From Paracoccus kondratievae (lineage in GTDB: Bacteria; Pseudomonadota; Alphaproteobacteria; Rhodobacterales; Rhodobacteraceae), in assembly GCF_009301415.1 (NCBI RefSeq), contig NZ_CP045074.1, positions 248,001 to 312,000 on the forward strand: a stretch of 64,000 nt of DNA, written 5' to 3'. Of this stretch, positions 1 through 8,815 are shown in pieces. Positions within the stretch are counted from its first letter, which is position 1. Every line of letters begins with the position of its first letter. The notes below the pieces were generated by a model, which had not been told where the DNA came from, made no database searches, and saw only the letters and a program-made list of their open reading frames with translations. The translations under genes and the position numbers were made by a program.

Positions 1-1592
1 TTGCCCTGACCTTTCGCATTGCGCAGGCCAGTGCCACGCGCGAACTGACCGGGCGGCTGGCAATCAGCGCCCAAAGCCGGGTGCAGACGCTGGAAAGCGT
101 TCTTGCCAAACAGCGTGTGGTGGCAACCGTGCTTGCAGATGACGCGGCGGTGCGGCAGGCTTTGATGGACCCTTCGCGCGCGAATGTCGCCCGGGTTTCG
201 CAAAAGCTTGGGCGGCTGAAGGAACAGACCAGCAGCGCGGTGATCTACCTGCTGAACCGCGACGGGATCGCGATCGCCGCCTCGAACTGGCATGAACCGG
301 ACAGTTTCGTCGGCTCGGACTATAGTTTCCGCAGCTATTTCACCGATGCGCTGGACCACGGTGAAGCAACGCAATTCGCGCTTGGCACGGTCAGCAACCG
401 CCCGGGCCTTTATCTGTCGCATGACATACCGCAGGCGGGACACGCCCTTGGCGTCATCGTGGTTAAGGTCGAGTTCGAGCCGATGGAGAAAGGCTGGGCT
501 GAGGCCGAGGAAACCACGCTTGTCACTGACAGCTCCGGTCAGGTGATCCTGACAAGCCAGCCCGCGCTGCGCTTCATGCCGATGCCGCCCCAGCCCGCTG
601 GTCAGGTTTCGGCCCGGCTGGCGGTGCCGGGTGCGGATTGGGTGCTTTGGTTACGGGCGTCTGCGGCCGAGGCATCGCGGGCGGCCCTGCTGGCGGCGGG
701 GACCTTTGGCTTTCTCTTTACCCTCTTTGCCGGCGCGGGGTTCTGGGCGCTGCGCATCCGTAGCCGCACCGCCCGCCGGATCGAGGCCGAGCGCCGCTAT
801 CGCGCCGATCTGGAGCGCGCCGTGGCCGAGCGTACCCGTGACCTGACCACCGAAATGCGCGAACGCCGCACCGCCGAACAGCGGCTGTCGCAATTGCAGG
901 GCGAGATGGTGCAGGCCAACAAGCTGGCAACCCTTGGCCAGATCGCAGCCGGCGTCGCGCATGAGGTGAACACGCCGCTGGCCACGATCCGTCTGCTGGC
1001 CGAAAACGGTCGTCAGATGCTGGGCGAAAAGGACGCGCCCGAGGTCAGCCGCAACCTGTCGCAGGTGCTGCGCATGACCGACCGCATCGCCCAGATCACC
1101 ACCGAATTGCGCGGCTTTTCCCGCAAGGCCACTGGCACGCTTGGCCCGGTTGCGATCAAAGAGGCGCTGGATGCGGCATTGTTGCTGACTGCCAGCGGGC
1201 GGCGCGCTCAGGATATCCGGCTGATCCTGCCCGAGATCCCCCCGGGCCTGCGTGCGATGGCCGAAACGGTAAGACTGGAGCAGATCCTTGTGAACCTGCT
1301 GCAAAACGCCCAAGAGGCGCTTATCGGCCGTCCCGGTCCCGAAATCCGGGTCACTCTGCGGGATGACGGGGCGATGCTGCGGATCAGTATTTCAGACAAC
1401 GGGCCCGGCCTTGCGCCCCAGATCGCGGCCAGCCTGTTCACCCCCTTTGCCACCAACAAACCCGAGGGGCTGGGCCTTGGTCTGGTCATCTCGCAAGAAA
1501 TCGCGCGCGATCTGGGCGGCAGCCTGACCGCCGAGCCACCGCGCGAAGGCGAAGGCGCAACCTTTCATCTGGACCTGCCGAAAGCTCAATGA
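1..1592 (+). CDS. dctB: C4-dicarboxylate sensor histidine kinase DctB (5' end outside window)
   Basis: Membrane sensor kinase that, with DctD, would control C4-dicarboxylate uptake. The reading frame is open from base 3, so the first methionine-like codon (GTG at 81) is internal and the true start lies left of the window. Visible parts are a periplasmic sensor region, a membrane helix near 690-750, a short coiled linker, the HisKA H-box (AAGVAHEVNTPL), the N-box (NLLQNAQEAL) and the ATP-lid motifs DNGPGL and GLGLGLVIS. The stop overlaps the dctD start by 4 bases (ATGA), so the two are probably translationally coupled. The dctPQM transporter genes are not in view. The DctB assignment rests on architecture and the partner; another CitA/DctB-type kinase is possible. 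Confidence 0.85.
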   Translation, partial: ALTFRIAQASATRELTGRLAISAQSRVQTLESVLAKQRVVATVLADDAAVRQALMDPSRANVARVSQKLGRLKEQTSSAVIYLLNRDGIAIAASNWHEPDSFVGSDYSFRSYFTDALDHGEATQFALGTVSNRPGLYLSHDIPQAGHALGVIVVKVEFEPMEKGWAEAEETTLVTDSSGQVILTSQPALRFMPMPPQPAGQVSARLAVPGADWVLWLRASAAEASRAALLAAGTFGFLFTLFAGAGFWALRIRSRTARRIEAERRYRADLERAVAERTRDLTTEMRERRTAEQRLSQLQGEMVQANKLATLGQIAAGVAHEVNTPLATIRLLAENGRQMLGEKDAPEVSRNLSQVLRMTDRIAQITTELRGFSRKATGTLGPVAIKEALDAALLLTASGRRAQDIRLILPEIPPGLRAMAETVRLEQILVNLLQNAQEALIGRPGPEIRVTLRDDGAMLRISISDNGPGLAPQIAASLFTPFATNKPEGLGLGLVISQEIARDLGGSLTAEPPREGEGATFHLDLPKAQ

Positions 1593-2920
1593 CCGACGCT
1601 CCACTTGTCCGCCTTGTCGATGACGATCCCGACCTGCTTGAGGCGCAGGCGCAGGCGCTGCATCTGGCCGGCTTTCGCGCCGAAACCTTTACCGATGCGG
1701 CAAGCGCGCTGGACGGGCTGGGTCGCGACTGGCCGGGGGTGGTGCTGTCAGATGTGCGCATGCCCGGCATGGACGGGTTTCAGTTGTTCCAGCGCATCCA
1801 TGCGCTTGACCCCGATCTGCCGGTGATCCTGCTGACCGGACATGGCGATGTGCCGATGGCAGTCGCGGCCCTGAAACAGGGGGTCTATGACTTTCTGACC
1901 AAACCGGTTGGCGGCGACACGCTGGCTGCGGCGCTGACGCGGGCGGCCTCGAACCGGGCGCTGGTGCTGGAAAACCGGGCGCTGCGCCGCCAGCAACAGG
2001 ACAGTGCTGCGCGCGAAACCCGGCTGATCGGGCAAAGCCCCTTTATGCAGCATCTGCGCGAGACGATCTCGCGCCTTGCCGAGGCAGGCAGCGACGTGCT
2101 GATCCTTGGCCCCGGCGGCTCGGGCAAGGAAACCGTGGCCCGCGCCATCCACCGGCAAAGCCCGCGCCGCGCCCGCGCCTTTGTCCATATCGCCTGCGCC
2201 GCCCTGGACGAGGCACGTTTTGAGGCCGAGATGCTGGGGACCGAGCAGCAGGGCCGTGGCCCGCGCCAGCCCGGCCGGCTGGAGACCGCGCATCGCGGCA
2301 CGCTTTATCTGGACGAAATCGAGGCGCTGGCCCCGCCCTTGCAGGCCCGCCTGCTGGCACTGATCGAGGCGCGCCAGATCCAGCCCCCCGGCACCGCGGC
2401 CCCCCGACCTCTGGACCTGCGGGTCATTGCCGCAAGCCACGCCGAGCTGCCGCGTCTGGTGCAGGCCGGGGCGTTTCGGGGCGATCTGTATTACCGGCTG
2501 TCAGGCGCGACCCTGACTCTGCCTCCGCTGGCCGAGCGGCGCGAGGACATTCCCGAGCTGTTTCGCCATTTCCTGCTGGCGGCCTCGGCCCGGCTGAACC
2601 TGCCGGTCGCGCCAGTGACCGGTGCAGTCAAGGCGCGGCTGGTCGGTTATGGCTGGCCGGGCAATCTGCGCGAATTGCAGCAGTTCGCCGAAAGCCATGC
2701 GCTGGGGCTAACCCCCTTTGACCCGCCGGCCGAGGGGGATGAGGCCCCCGGACTTGCCGATCTGGTCGGGGAATATGAGGCCGAACTGATCCGCGAGGCG
2801 CTGCGACTGGCCCAGGGCAATGCCACGCAGGCAATGGCCAGGCTGCGGCTGCCGCGCAAGACATTCTATGACAAGCTGACCCGCCACGGCATCCGCCCCG
2901 CCGATTTCCGGCCGGGCTAA
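1589..2920 (+). CDS. dctD: DctD-type response regulator lacking the GAFTGA motif
   Basis: NtrC-family response regulator of 443 residues. It has a receiver domain (acidic pocket D11-D13, probable phosphorylated D55, K105), an AAA+ domain (Walker A GPGGSGKE at 174-181, Walker B LYLDEIEAL near 239) and a C-terminal Fis-type helix-turn-helix (about 400-440). At residues 219-230, where sigma-54 activators carry GAFTGA, this protein reads EQQGRGPRQPGR. Walker A and B are kept. Known GAFTGA-less NtrC-type regulators, such as Rhodobacter NtrC, work with sigma-70 polymerase, so this protein probably does not activate sigma-54. It follows dctB with a 4-base overlap, and its stop overlaps the convergent neighbour by 3 bases. 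Confidence 0.85.
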   Translation: MTDAPLVRLVDDDPDLLEAQAQALHLAGFRAETFTDAASALDGLGRDWPGVVLSDVRMPGMDGFQLFQRIHALDPDLPVILLTGHGDVPMAVAALKQGVYDFLTKPVGGDTLAAALTRAASNRALVLENRALRRQQQDSAARETRLIGQSPFMQHLRETISRLAEAGSDVLILGPGGSGKETVARAIHRQSPRRARAFVHIACAALDEARFEAEMLGTEQQGRGPRQPGRLETAHRGTLYLDEIEALAPPLQARLLALIEARQIQPPGTAAPRPLDLRVIAASHAELPRLVQAGAFRGDLYYRLSGATLTLPPLAERREDIPELFRHFLLAASARLNLPVAPVTGAVKARLVGYGWPGNLRELQQFAESHALGLTPFDPPAEGDEAPGLADLVGEYEAELIREALRLAQGNATQAMARLRLPRKTFYDKLTRHGIRPADFRPG

Positions 2921-3933
2921 AGCGCCTCAAGCCGCGCGCGCAGATGCGGCATCCGTCCCAACGACGCGGCCAGCCGGTTTCGCCATGCGGGGCCTTGCTC
3001 TAGCGCGGTTTCATAGGCGTCGCGCAAATCATCGGGCCGTTCCTCGGCCAGAACGTCGATCAGGAATTCGGCCTGCGCCCGATCCTTGCGCGATTTCAGC
3101 GTATCAGGTCCGTCACGGCGGCGGTCGGCAACGATCAGCTTATGGATGGCAAACCGCTCGGGCCTTGGCACCTGAATAAGAAACCCTGAACGATATAGCA
3201 GCGGCACCCGGATCGGATCGGCAATCAGGTAGTTCAGGTAATGCAGGCTCTGCGCCGAAACGCCAAGTGCGGGCAGATCGCGCAGCCCCTCGGTGCCGTC
3301 GAAACAGGGGGTCAGGAACTCGACCAGCGTCTGTTGCTCACCCTGACGCCAGCGCCAGACCCGCTGTCCGTCAACGGCTGGCAAAGGGTCAAAGCGCAGG
3401 TCGCGAAACACCTCGGCCAATGGCTCGGTCACCTGATCGCCCAGAACCAGCGACAGGCGCTGAAAGCTCGCGATGTCGATATCGTCGGTCATTGCGGTCT
3501 GGTCAAAACCGATACGGACGCCAAGTTCGCCTTCGTAACAGCGAAAGGCCTGGGTCCCGACCAGCGTACCGCCCAGCCGGAATACCCCGGCCCGTGCCAT
3601 GGCCGAAATCACCTGACCAGAACCACGGTCGGTCATCAAACAGCCCTCGGCCCGCAGAATGCGCATCAGGCGCGAACGTTCGCGCTGGCTGTTACGCTCG
3701 GCCGCGCGCAAGGCCTCAAGCTGTTCCAGACGCGCGCGCAATTCATCGCTGTCCTCGCCGATATAGCGGTCGATGATCCGGTCCCCGAGGCGGAAATGAT
3801 CGTACCAGTATTTTTTCTGCCCGATCGTCTTGAGCCGGGGCGTACCACGCAATTCACTGACCGCAGCGTCCTTGAGATGCCGCAAAAGATCGGTCCATGC
3901 TGCCACAGCCACGGGGGAAAGATGCTGCGTCAC
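2917..3933 (-). CDS. GSU2403-like nucleotidyltransferase-fold protein
   Basis: A 338-residue soluble protein resembling the nucleotidyltransferase-fold family typified by GSU2403 (Pfam NTP_transf_8). The N-terminal third is charged and probably helical (around residues 40-90). The middle has GGTLVGTQAF followed by TDDIDIA, which fits the G-[ST] and D-x-D metal-binding pattern of minimal nucleotidyltransferases. No substrate is known. It starts with GTG at 3933, and the Shine-Dalgarno run GGGG lies inside the arm of a perfect inverted repeat directly upstream. It stands alone and is convergent with dctD. Some nucleotidyltransferases of this fold act in toxin-antitoxin or phage-defence modules, but no partner gene is visible. 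Confidence 0.6.
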   Translation of the reverse strand: MTQHLSPVAVAAWTDLLRHLKDAAVSELRGTPRLKTIGQKKYWYDHFRLGDRIIDRYIGEDSDELRARLEQLEALRAAERNSQRERSRLMRILRAEGCLMTDRGSGQVISAMARAGVFRLGGTLVGTQAFRCYEGELGVRIGFDQTAMTDDIDIASFQRLSLVLGDQVTEPLAEVFRDLRFDPLPAVDGQRVWRWRQGEQQTLVEFLTPCFDGTEGLRDLPALGVSAQSLHYLNYLIADPIRVPLLYRSGFLIQVPRPERFAIHKLIVADRRRDGPDTLKSRKDRAQAEFLIDVLAEERPDDLRDAYETALEQGPAWRNRLAASLGRMPHLRARLEAL

Positions 3934-3935
3934 GA

Positions 3936-3965
3936 TTACCCCACAAAGATAAATTCGTGGGGTAA
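3936..3965. repeat. Palindrome copy 1 at the nucleotidyltransferase start
   Basis: Inverted repeat with 9-bp arms, TTACCCCAC and GTGGGGTAA, around a 12-bp AT-rich spacer. It lies 3-32 bases before the GTG at 3933 on the minus strand and contains the GGGG that would serve as ribosome binding site. It could be a protein operator or an mRNA hairpin that masks translation. Confidence 0.7.
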
Positions 3966-3982
3966 GATAGCAGAACTTCTAA

Positions 3983-4010
3983 TACCCCACAATAAATTAT
4001 TCGTGGGGTA
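3983..4010. repeat. Palindrome copy 2 at the nucleotidyltransferase start
   Basis: Second copy of the same element: arms TACCCCAC and GTGGGGTA, again a 12-bp AT-rich spacer, 46 bp centre to centre from copy 1. Identical arms and spacer length suggest two binding sites for one dimeric regulator rather than a terminator; no T-tract follows on either strand. Confidence 0.7.
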
Positions 4011-4021
4011 GAGGTTGCCAG

Positions 4022-4894
4022 CTATTCCGCAGCCCCGGTTTGCAGCCACGGCCGGCGGGTCGAGATCTGGAACACATCGACCGGGCAGGCGTCGATACAG
4101 CCGCCGCAGTTCTGACAATCGCCGGACAGGATCAGCGGACTGCCCCGCCCTTTCAGCGCCGGGACGATGACATGCGGCTCGGGGCAGATGTTAAAGCAGG
4201 CGCCGCAATCAGTACATGCGCTGCGCCTTGTGGCCGAGACGCGGACCAGCGCGCCCCGCCCGATCAGCCCATAAAATGCTCCGACCGGGCAAAGATGACT
4301 GCACCACGCCCGCCGCGAGACAAATAGGTCAAGCAGGAACACCGCCAGAATGATGCTCCAGCCAAAGCCGATACCCGAAATCAGCGCCCGTTGCAGCAGG
4401 CTGACCGGATTGACGAACTCCCACGCCACAGCGCCTGTCAGGGCCGAGGCAAACAGCGTCCCCGCCAGAATGACCAGCCGGCTGCGGCGGTCAAGCTTGC
4501 GGTCACGCGTCAGCCCGGTCTTTTCGCGCAGCCAAAAGGCCGTGTCGGTGACGATATTGACCGGGCAGACCCAGCCGCAATAGGCCCGCCCGCCAAGGAC
4601 CAGATAGGCCAGTGTGATCACAGCCGCGCCGCTTAGCACCGGCCAGGCATGTATGGCGCCGCCGAAAATTCCCTGCACGACGATATAAGGGTCGGCCAGC
4701 ACCACCAGCCCGGCGATGTCGCTTGCGGCGAAATTGCCGCGCACGATCCAGATCCCCGCCCATGGCCCCAGCATGAAAAGCCCCAGCAGGGTGATCTGGC
4801 TGAACCGGCGCAGCAGCCACCATTTATGGCTGCGCAGCCAGCCCCGCTTACCAAGGCTGAGCCGTCGGCTCTCACTGATCAGCGGGCCAATCAT
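4022..4894 (-). CDS. mauN: Methylamine utilization ferredoxin-type protein MauN
   Basis: Last gene of the mau cluster, 290 residues, a NapH-like polytopic membrane iron-sulfur protein. It has about four hydrophobic helices, two CxxxCP motifs on the cytoplasmic side (CGWVCP, CSHLCP), and two C-terminal 4Fe-4S sets (CTDCGACFNICP, CQNCGGCIDACP). Its ATG overlaps the mauM stop (ATGA), which fixes the start. MauM and MauN are not essential for methylamine growth in Paracoccus. By analogy with NapGH they probably form a quinol-linked electron route, perhaps to MauG or MauC, but that role is inferred. Confidence 0.9.
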   Translation of the reverse strand: MIGPLISESRRLSLGKRGWLRSHKWWLLRRFSQITLLGLFMLGPWAGIWIVRGNFAASDIAGLVVLADPYIVVQGIFGGAIHAWPVLSGAAVITLAYLVLGGRAYCGWVCPVNIVTDTAFWLREKTGLTRDRKLDRRSRLVILAGTLFASALTGAVAWEFVNPVSLLQRALISGIGFGWSIILAVFLLDLFVSRRAWCSHLCPVGAFYGLIGRGALVRVSATRRSACTDCGACFNICPEPHVIVPALKGRGSPLILSGDCQNCGGCIDACPVDVFQISTRRPWLQTGAAE

Positions 4895-5556
4895 GCCGGC
4901 CTGCCCGCGCGGTTGCGCCCCGGACCGCCCAGACCCAGATCGCGCGGCAGTACCCGGATCGATGCATGGCCGGTGACGCAATGCTTTTCGCAAGTCCCGC
5001 AACCGGTACAATGGCGCGAATGCACGGTCGGGATCATGATCTTGCGGCCGTCCACCTCGCCCGGTTCAAGGGTGATCGCATCGCCCCGGATCGGGCAGAC
5101 CCGGACGCAGATGCTGCAATTCATCCCCTTGTAATTCAGGCAATCCTCGTGCCCGACCAGCACTGCGACGCCCATATCGGCATCGCGGATCGAAGGTATC
5201 TCGCGGTCAAGCGCCCCGGTCGGACAGGCACGCGCGCAAGGGACGTCCCTGCACATGTAACAGGGTTCCTGTCGCGGGGTGAAAAAGGGCGTGCCAACCG
5301 CGGCCTCTGCCCCCCATTCAGCAAGCGACAGCGTGTCATAGGGACAGGCCTGCACACACAGCCCGCAGCGCACGCAAGCGGCCAGGAAATCGGGCTCGGG
5401 CAGGGCTCCGGGCGGGCGCAGGGCGCGGGCATCAGCATGCGAGGCCGATCTGACCAGCGCCGCCAGAGAGAACCCGCCCAGACAGGCCGCCCCGGCGCCA
5501 CGCGCGATCTCTTGCATGGCCGTGCGGCGGGTCATCTTGCGCTTGCTGGATGCCAT
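4891..5556 (-). CDS. mauM: Methylamine utilization ferredoxin-type protein MauM
   Basis: NapG-like iron-sulfur protein of 221 residues. A twin-arginine signal (MTRRTAMQEIARGAGAA region) indicates folded export. Four cysteine clusters follow: CVRCGLCVQACP, CYMCRDVPCARACP, CLNYKGMNCSICVRVCP and CTGCGTCEKHC, consistent with four 4Fe-4S centres. The start at 5556 follows a GAAAGGA ribosome site; a longer upstream reading frame has no such site. It is coupled to mauN by a 4-base overlap and sits 19 bases after mauG. A periplasmic electron-transfer role with MauN is inferred from the NapGH pair. Confidence 0.9.
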   Translation of the reverse strand: MASSKRKMTRRTAMQEIARGAGAACLGGFSLAALVRSASHADARALRPPGALPEPDFLAACVRCGLCVQACPYDTLSLAEWGAEAAVGTPFFTPRQEPCYMCRDVPCARACPTGALDREIPSIRDADMGVAVLVGHEDCLNYKGMNCSICVRVCPIRGDAITLEPGEVDGRKIMIPTVHSRHCTGCGTCEKHCVTGHASIRVLPRDLGLGGPGRNRAGRPA

Positions 5557-5575
5557 CCTGCGTTCCTTTCGGGCT

Positions 5576-6790
5576 CTAGTCGGTCGGGGCCGTCTCCTTG
5601 CGGATGCGCTTTTGTTCGGCCAGCAGCGGCTCATAGCGGCGGTCCGTCAGCGTTTCGAGAAAAGCCACCAGCGCATCGACCCGCGCATCGTTCAGCATCA
5701 GCCCCGATTGCAGTTCGGGCAGAGACAGGTTCTCGGCCACCTCGGGCTGCCCCCAATCCCGACCGGTTTCGGGATTGATGCGCGATTCAGGCCGGCGACT
5801 GGTGTATTTGTTGTAAAACAGAACGGCAGTGCGCAGGTCCTCGAACACGCCGTTATGCATATAGGGCCCGGTCACAGCGACATTGCGCAGGGTCGGCACC
5901 TTGATGCGCCCGGCCTGCGCGGGATCGTCGATACCGGGACGGGCAAGCAGCCCCAGATCGACATGATCCGGCCCCAGACCGCTGGCTGCACGGGCCGCGG
6001 GATTCACTGGCACGCCGATGTTGTGATATTCAAAGCTCGTGAAGGTCTCACGCTCGACCACGCCCTGCTTTTGCAACTGGTGGCACAACCGACAGTTCCA
6101 GGTGATAAAGACGGTATAGCCGAACTCTTCCTGCGGGGTCAGGCTTTCTTCGCCGCGCTGCCAGCGGTCAAAGCGGGAATCAAAGGGCATGAATTCCTGG
6201 CTGCGCTGATAGGCCGCAAGCGCGGCCGAGGCCCCCTTGAAGGCCCTGTCCACATCATCAAGCGCGCCGGGACCAAAAAGCGCGGCAAAGCTTTCCTGAT
6301 AGCCCTGCTCGTCACGCAGCCGCGCCACCACCGCCGCCTTGTCAGTCATCGCCATCTCGACCGGGTTCAGCATCGGCTGGCCGGCCTGATCCTCAAGATC
6401 ATCGGCCCGCCCGTCCCAGAACTGCCCACCCTTGTAGCGGCCCTTGGCGTCACGGTGAAACGATGGGCTAAGTGCGGCATAGCTGAGCGTCGGCGTATTG
6501 CGGTCACCATAGGAAACGCCGTCATCGCCAAGCGAAACCGCCCGGCCCGCCACCCCTTCGCGCGGGTCGGTAAAGGCGTACTCGGGATCATGGCAGGTGG
6601 CACAGGACTGGGTGCCGTTCCGCGACAGCGCGGGATCATGAAACAGCCGTTGGCCAAGCTCGGTCAGATCGTGCTGCACCTGCCCGGAGGTTGGGCGGGG
6701 GGTGCGCCCGGTCGCCGCGCCGACCGTTACCACGGCCCCGATCAGCGCAAGGACCAGCAAAAAAGGCGAAAGGGAGCGCGGAAAAGACAT
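5576..6790 (-). CDS. mauG: Di-heme enzyme MauG (tryptophan tryptophylquinone biogenesis)
   Basis: Periplasmic di-heme protein of 404 residues related to bacterial cytochrome c peroxidase. It has an N-terminal signal segment, a first heme c motif CATCH (63-67) and a second, CRLCH, in the middle. In Paracoccus, MauG forms a bis-Fe(IV) state that completes the cross-link and second hydroxylation of the two tryptophans in the MauA precursor. A tyrosine-rich segment (FYNKYTS) after the MHNGVF motif fits the unusual Tyr-ligated heme. It lies between mauJ and mauM in one minus-strand operon. Confidence 0.95.
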   Translation of the reverse strand: MSFPRSLSPFLLVLALIGAVVTVGAATGRTPRPTSGQVQHDLTELGQRLFHDPALSRNGTQSCATCHDPEYAFTDPREGVAGRAVSLGDDGVSYGDRNTPTLSYAALSPSFHRDAKGRYKGGQFWDGRADDLEDQAGQPMLNPVEMAMTDKAAVVARLRDEQGYQESFAALFGPGALDDVDRAFKGASAALAAYQRSQEFMPFDSRFDRWQRGEESLTPQEEFGYTVFITWNCRLCHQLQKQGVVERETFTSFEYHNIGVPVNPAARAASGLGPDHVDLGLLARPGIDDPAQAGRIKVPTLRNVAVTGPYMHNGVFEDLRTAVLFYNKYTSRRPESRINPETGRDWGQPEVAENLSLPELQSGLMLNDARVDALVAFLETLTDRRYEPLLAEQKRIRKETAPTD

Positions 6791-6795
6791 GGCGT

Positions 6796-7704
6796 TCAGA
6801 CCCCGACCCCCTCGGGCCCGACCAGCGATGGCGCGGCATGGTTGCGGGCGCGAGTTTCGGCCACGATCAGACGATGGGCGACCAGATCGGCCAGATTGGC
6901 CAGTTGCGAAAGGAGTTTCTGTGCAGCCAGATCGTCGGCCAGCGGTGCAAGCACCCCTTCTGCCGTGAACAGCCGGTCATGATGGGGACGCAACAATCCG
7001 ACCAGATCCGCCAGCCCTATGCCCTGCAAATCCTCGGGCGCGTTGATGGCGCCAGAGTGGATCAGCATCTCTTCGCTGACCCTCAGGCTGGCCGCACCCG
7101 AGCGCGCCAGCGCGGCGTGGCCGGTCACGGCGGCGTGCAGGACCGCAAAGCCTGCGATCAGCCTGCTTGCCGCATCGGTGGCGTTACGGGCACGCTGAAA
7201 CAAGGTGACAATGGGGACCAGATCGGGCGCAACCGGGGCCAGCGCGGCCAGATCCAGCTGCAGGGCGCTGGGGCGGAAAGGCGTGCAGCGCCAGCGCGCA
7301 TCATGGGTCAGATCGGCGATACGCCAGCCTGCGATGGCCATGCCGCGCCCGGTTTCCACCAGATAGCGCAGGATACGCGGTTTGATCGCGGCATGGGCGC
7401 GGGCCAGCGCCTCCTCGGCCGAAGGGGCCGAAAGGCGGCACAGGATCTCGGCCAGCTTGCCGCCCTGATTGCCGTGCAGGCTGATCCGAACTGGCCCGGC
7501 GCCGCCTTCGGCCTGATCCCCGATCTGAGGCAGGTGCAGATCCTCGGGGACAAACAGATCCAGCTCCCAGATTTGGGTGACCGGGTTGCGCAGAAAGAAG
7601 CCGACCAGAAATTCCCGCATACGGGCGTCGGCCCGTGACAGGCTGATGCTGTCCCGGCTGCTTTCAGCCTTAAGTGCGGCGCGGATGTCATAGGGGATCC
7701 ACAT
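6796..7704 (-). CDS. mauJ: Methylamine utilization protein MauJ
   Basis: A 302-residue protein without an export signal or membrane helix, identified by its position between mauC and mauG and its length. The biochemical role of MauJ is unknown, and in Paracoccus it is dispensable for growth on methylamine. I see no catalytic motif. The sequence is rich in Leu and Ala with scattered Arg and looks like an all-helical cytoplasmic protein. It starts 5 codons into a clear GGAGCCGCCC-type leader and ends 5 bases before the mauG start. Confidence 0.85.
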   Translation of the reverse strand: MWIPYDIRAALKAESSRDSISLSRADARMREFLVGFFLRNPVTQIWELDLFVPEDLHLPQIGDQAEGGAGPVRISLHGNQGGKLAEILCRLSAPSAEEALARAHAAIKPRILRYLVETGRGMAIAGWRIADLTHDARWRCTPFRPSALQLDLAALAPVAPDLVPIVTLFQRARNATDAASRLIAGFAVLHAAVTGHAALARSGAASLRVSEEMLIHSGAINAPEDLQGIGLADLVGLLRPHHDRLFTAEGVLAPLADDLAAQKLLSQLANLADLVAHRLIVAETRARNHAAPSLVGPEGVGV

Positions 7705-7726
7705 GGGCGGCTCCTTTCCGTTCCGG

Positions 7727-8122
7727 TCACTCGACCGTCACCTTGGCGCGCATAAAGGGGTGGGGTGTGCAGTGATATTCATAGCTGCCCACCGCATTGA
7801 AGGTGATCGCATAGGCCTGATCCTTCTTGAGCATCTCACCCTTGAAGGCATCATCGCCAACCACGCCCTTTTTGAAGGCGACGTTATGGGGCATGACCTC
7901 GCGGTTGACCCAATAGACCGTGTCCCCTGCCTGAACGGTCAGTTCGGGCTGGTCGTATTTCATCTTGTCGATATTGACGATGATGGCGTCGGCCGGGACA
8001 TCGGCGGCGGTCAAGACGGACCCACCGGGCGCAATGGCCCCGTCAGCCAGGGCAGAAAGGGCGCCGGTCGCCACCAGCATCACAGCGGCAAGCACAGACC
8101 GCGACGTTTTGGCAAAATTCAT
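7727..8122 (-). CDS. mauC: Amicyanin, blue copper electron acceptor of methylamine dehydrogenase
   Basis: Periplasmic type 1 copper protein of 131 residues with a signal peptide (MNFAKTSRSVLAAVMLVATG). Copper ligands are visible as the His of MPHNVAF and the C-terminal loop CTPHPFM (Cys, His, Met), the short loop typical of amicyanin. It accepts electrons from the TTQ cofactor of MauAB and passes them to cytochromes c. The start at 8122 is preceded by AGAGGAC. It lies 83 bases after mauA, where one would expect a translational gap as seen in other mau clusters. Confidence 0.95.
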   Translation of the reverse strand: MNFAKTSRSVLAAVMLVATGALSALADGAIAPGGSVLTAADVPADAIIVNIDKMKYDQPELTVQAGDTVYWVNREVMPHNVAFKKGVVGDDAFKGEMLKKDQAYAITFNAVGSYEYHCTPHPFMRAKVTVE

Positions 8123-8205
8123 GGAAAAGTCCTCTTTAGGTACGGGGTGCCGGACGCGACCAGGGCGCATGAGCCTCAGGCGGAGGAGCGCGTCCGGCGG
8201 GATCG

Positions 8206-8772
8206 TCAGCTTGCCTTGCCGACGATAGGAGAGATGGTGCAGTGATAGGTCATGGCGTCATCCTCGGCACCGAAACACCAGATGATGTCATTGGCGAATT
8301 CCGGGCGATAAACCGGCAGTTCGCCCTCGGTGTTGAGGCACGGACAACGGCCCGACACATTCGCACCGCAGCAATCGCGATAGGCGATCAGATAGCTTTG
8401 CCCGTCAGTCGGGTTATAGCAACTGGCCACCCAGGACGCGGTCGCAAGCTTGGTGCCCGGCGGGCAATTGGTCAGCGAACCGCCCGAGCAATCGCAGATA
8501 TTGCCGTCGATCGAGCAGTGCCGCCAATAGTCGCAGGATTGCACGTCATGATCCTGCGGCTGCCATTTGGCGCGCGGATCCGCCCCCTCGGGGGCCGAGG
8601 CAGCATTGGCGCGGCTGACGCGGCCGCGGCGATCCACCGGCAACAACGGCACGATGGCAGCCCCCGCCAGCACCGCGCCAAGGCGGCCGATGGCACCCCG
8701 GCGGCTGGTGCGGCCGGCCACCCGGCGGGACAGTCTTTCGACCATATCGTCAAATCTGAAGTTCCCCAGCAT
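8206..8772 (-). CDS. mauA: Methylamine dehydrogenase light chain (TTQ subunit)
   Basis: Small subunit precursor, 188 residues. The long leader carries a twin-arginine-like RRVAGRTSRRGAIGR segment and ends near ANAASA (about 60). The mature part has 12 or more cysteines for six disulfides. W114 in TASWVASC and W165 in NDIIWCF are 51 residues apart, exactly as Trp57 and Trp108 of the Paracoccus enzyme, the pair that MauG cross-links into tryptophan tryptophylquinone. The start follows a strong GGAGG site. It oxidises methylamine to formaldehyde and ammonia in the periplasm together with MauB. Confidence 0.97.
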   Translation of the reverse strand: MLGNFRFDDMVERLSRRVAGRTSRRGAIGRLGAVLAGAAIVPLLPVDRRGRVSRANAASAPEGADPRAKWQPQDHDVQSCDYWRHCSIDGNICDCSGGSLTNCPPGTKLATASWVASCYNPTDGQSYLIAYRDCCGANVSGRCPCLNTEGELPVYRPEFANDIIWCFGAEDDAMTYHCTISPIVGKAS

Positions 8773-8815
8773 CGTTAATCCTCCCTCTGCCTGGGTCGAG
8801 ACGGAAACGGCCGGG

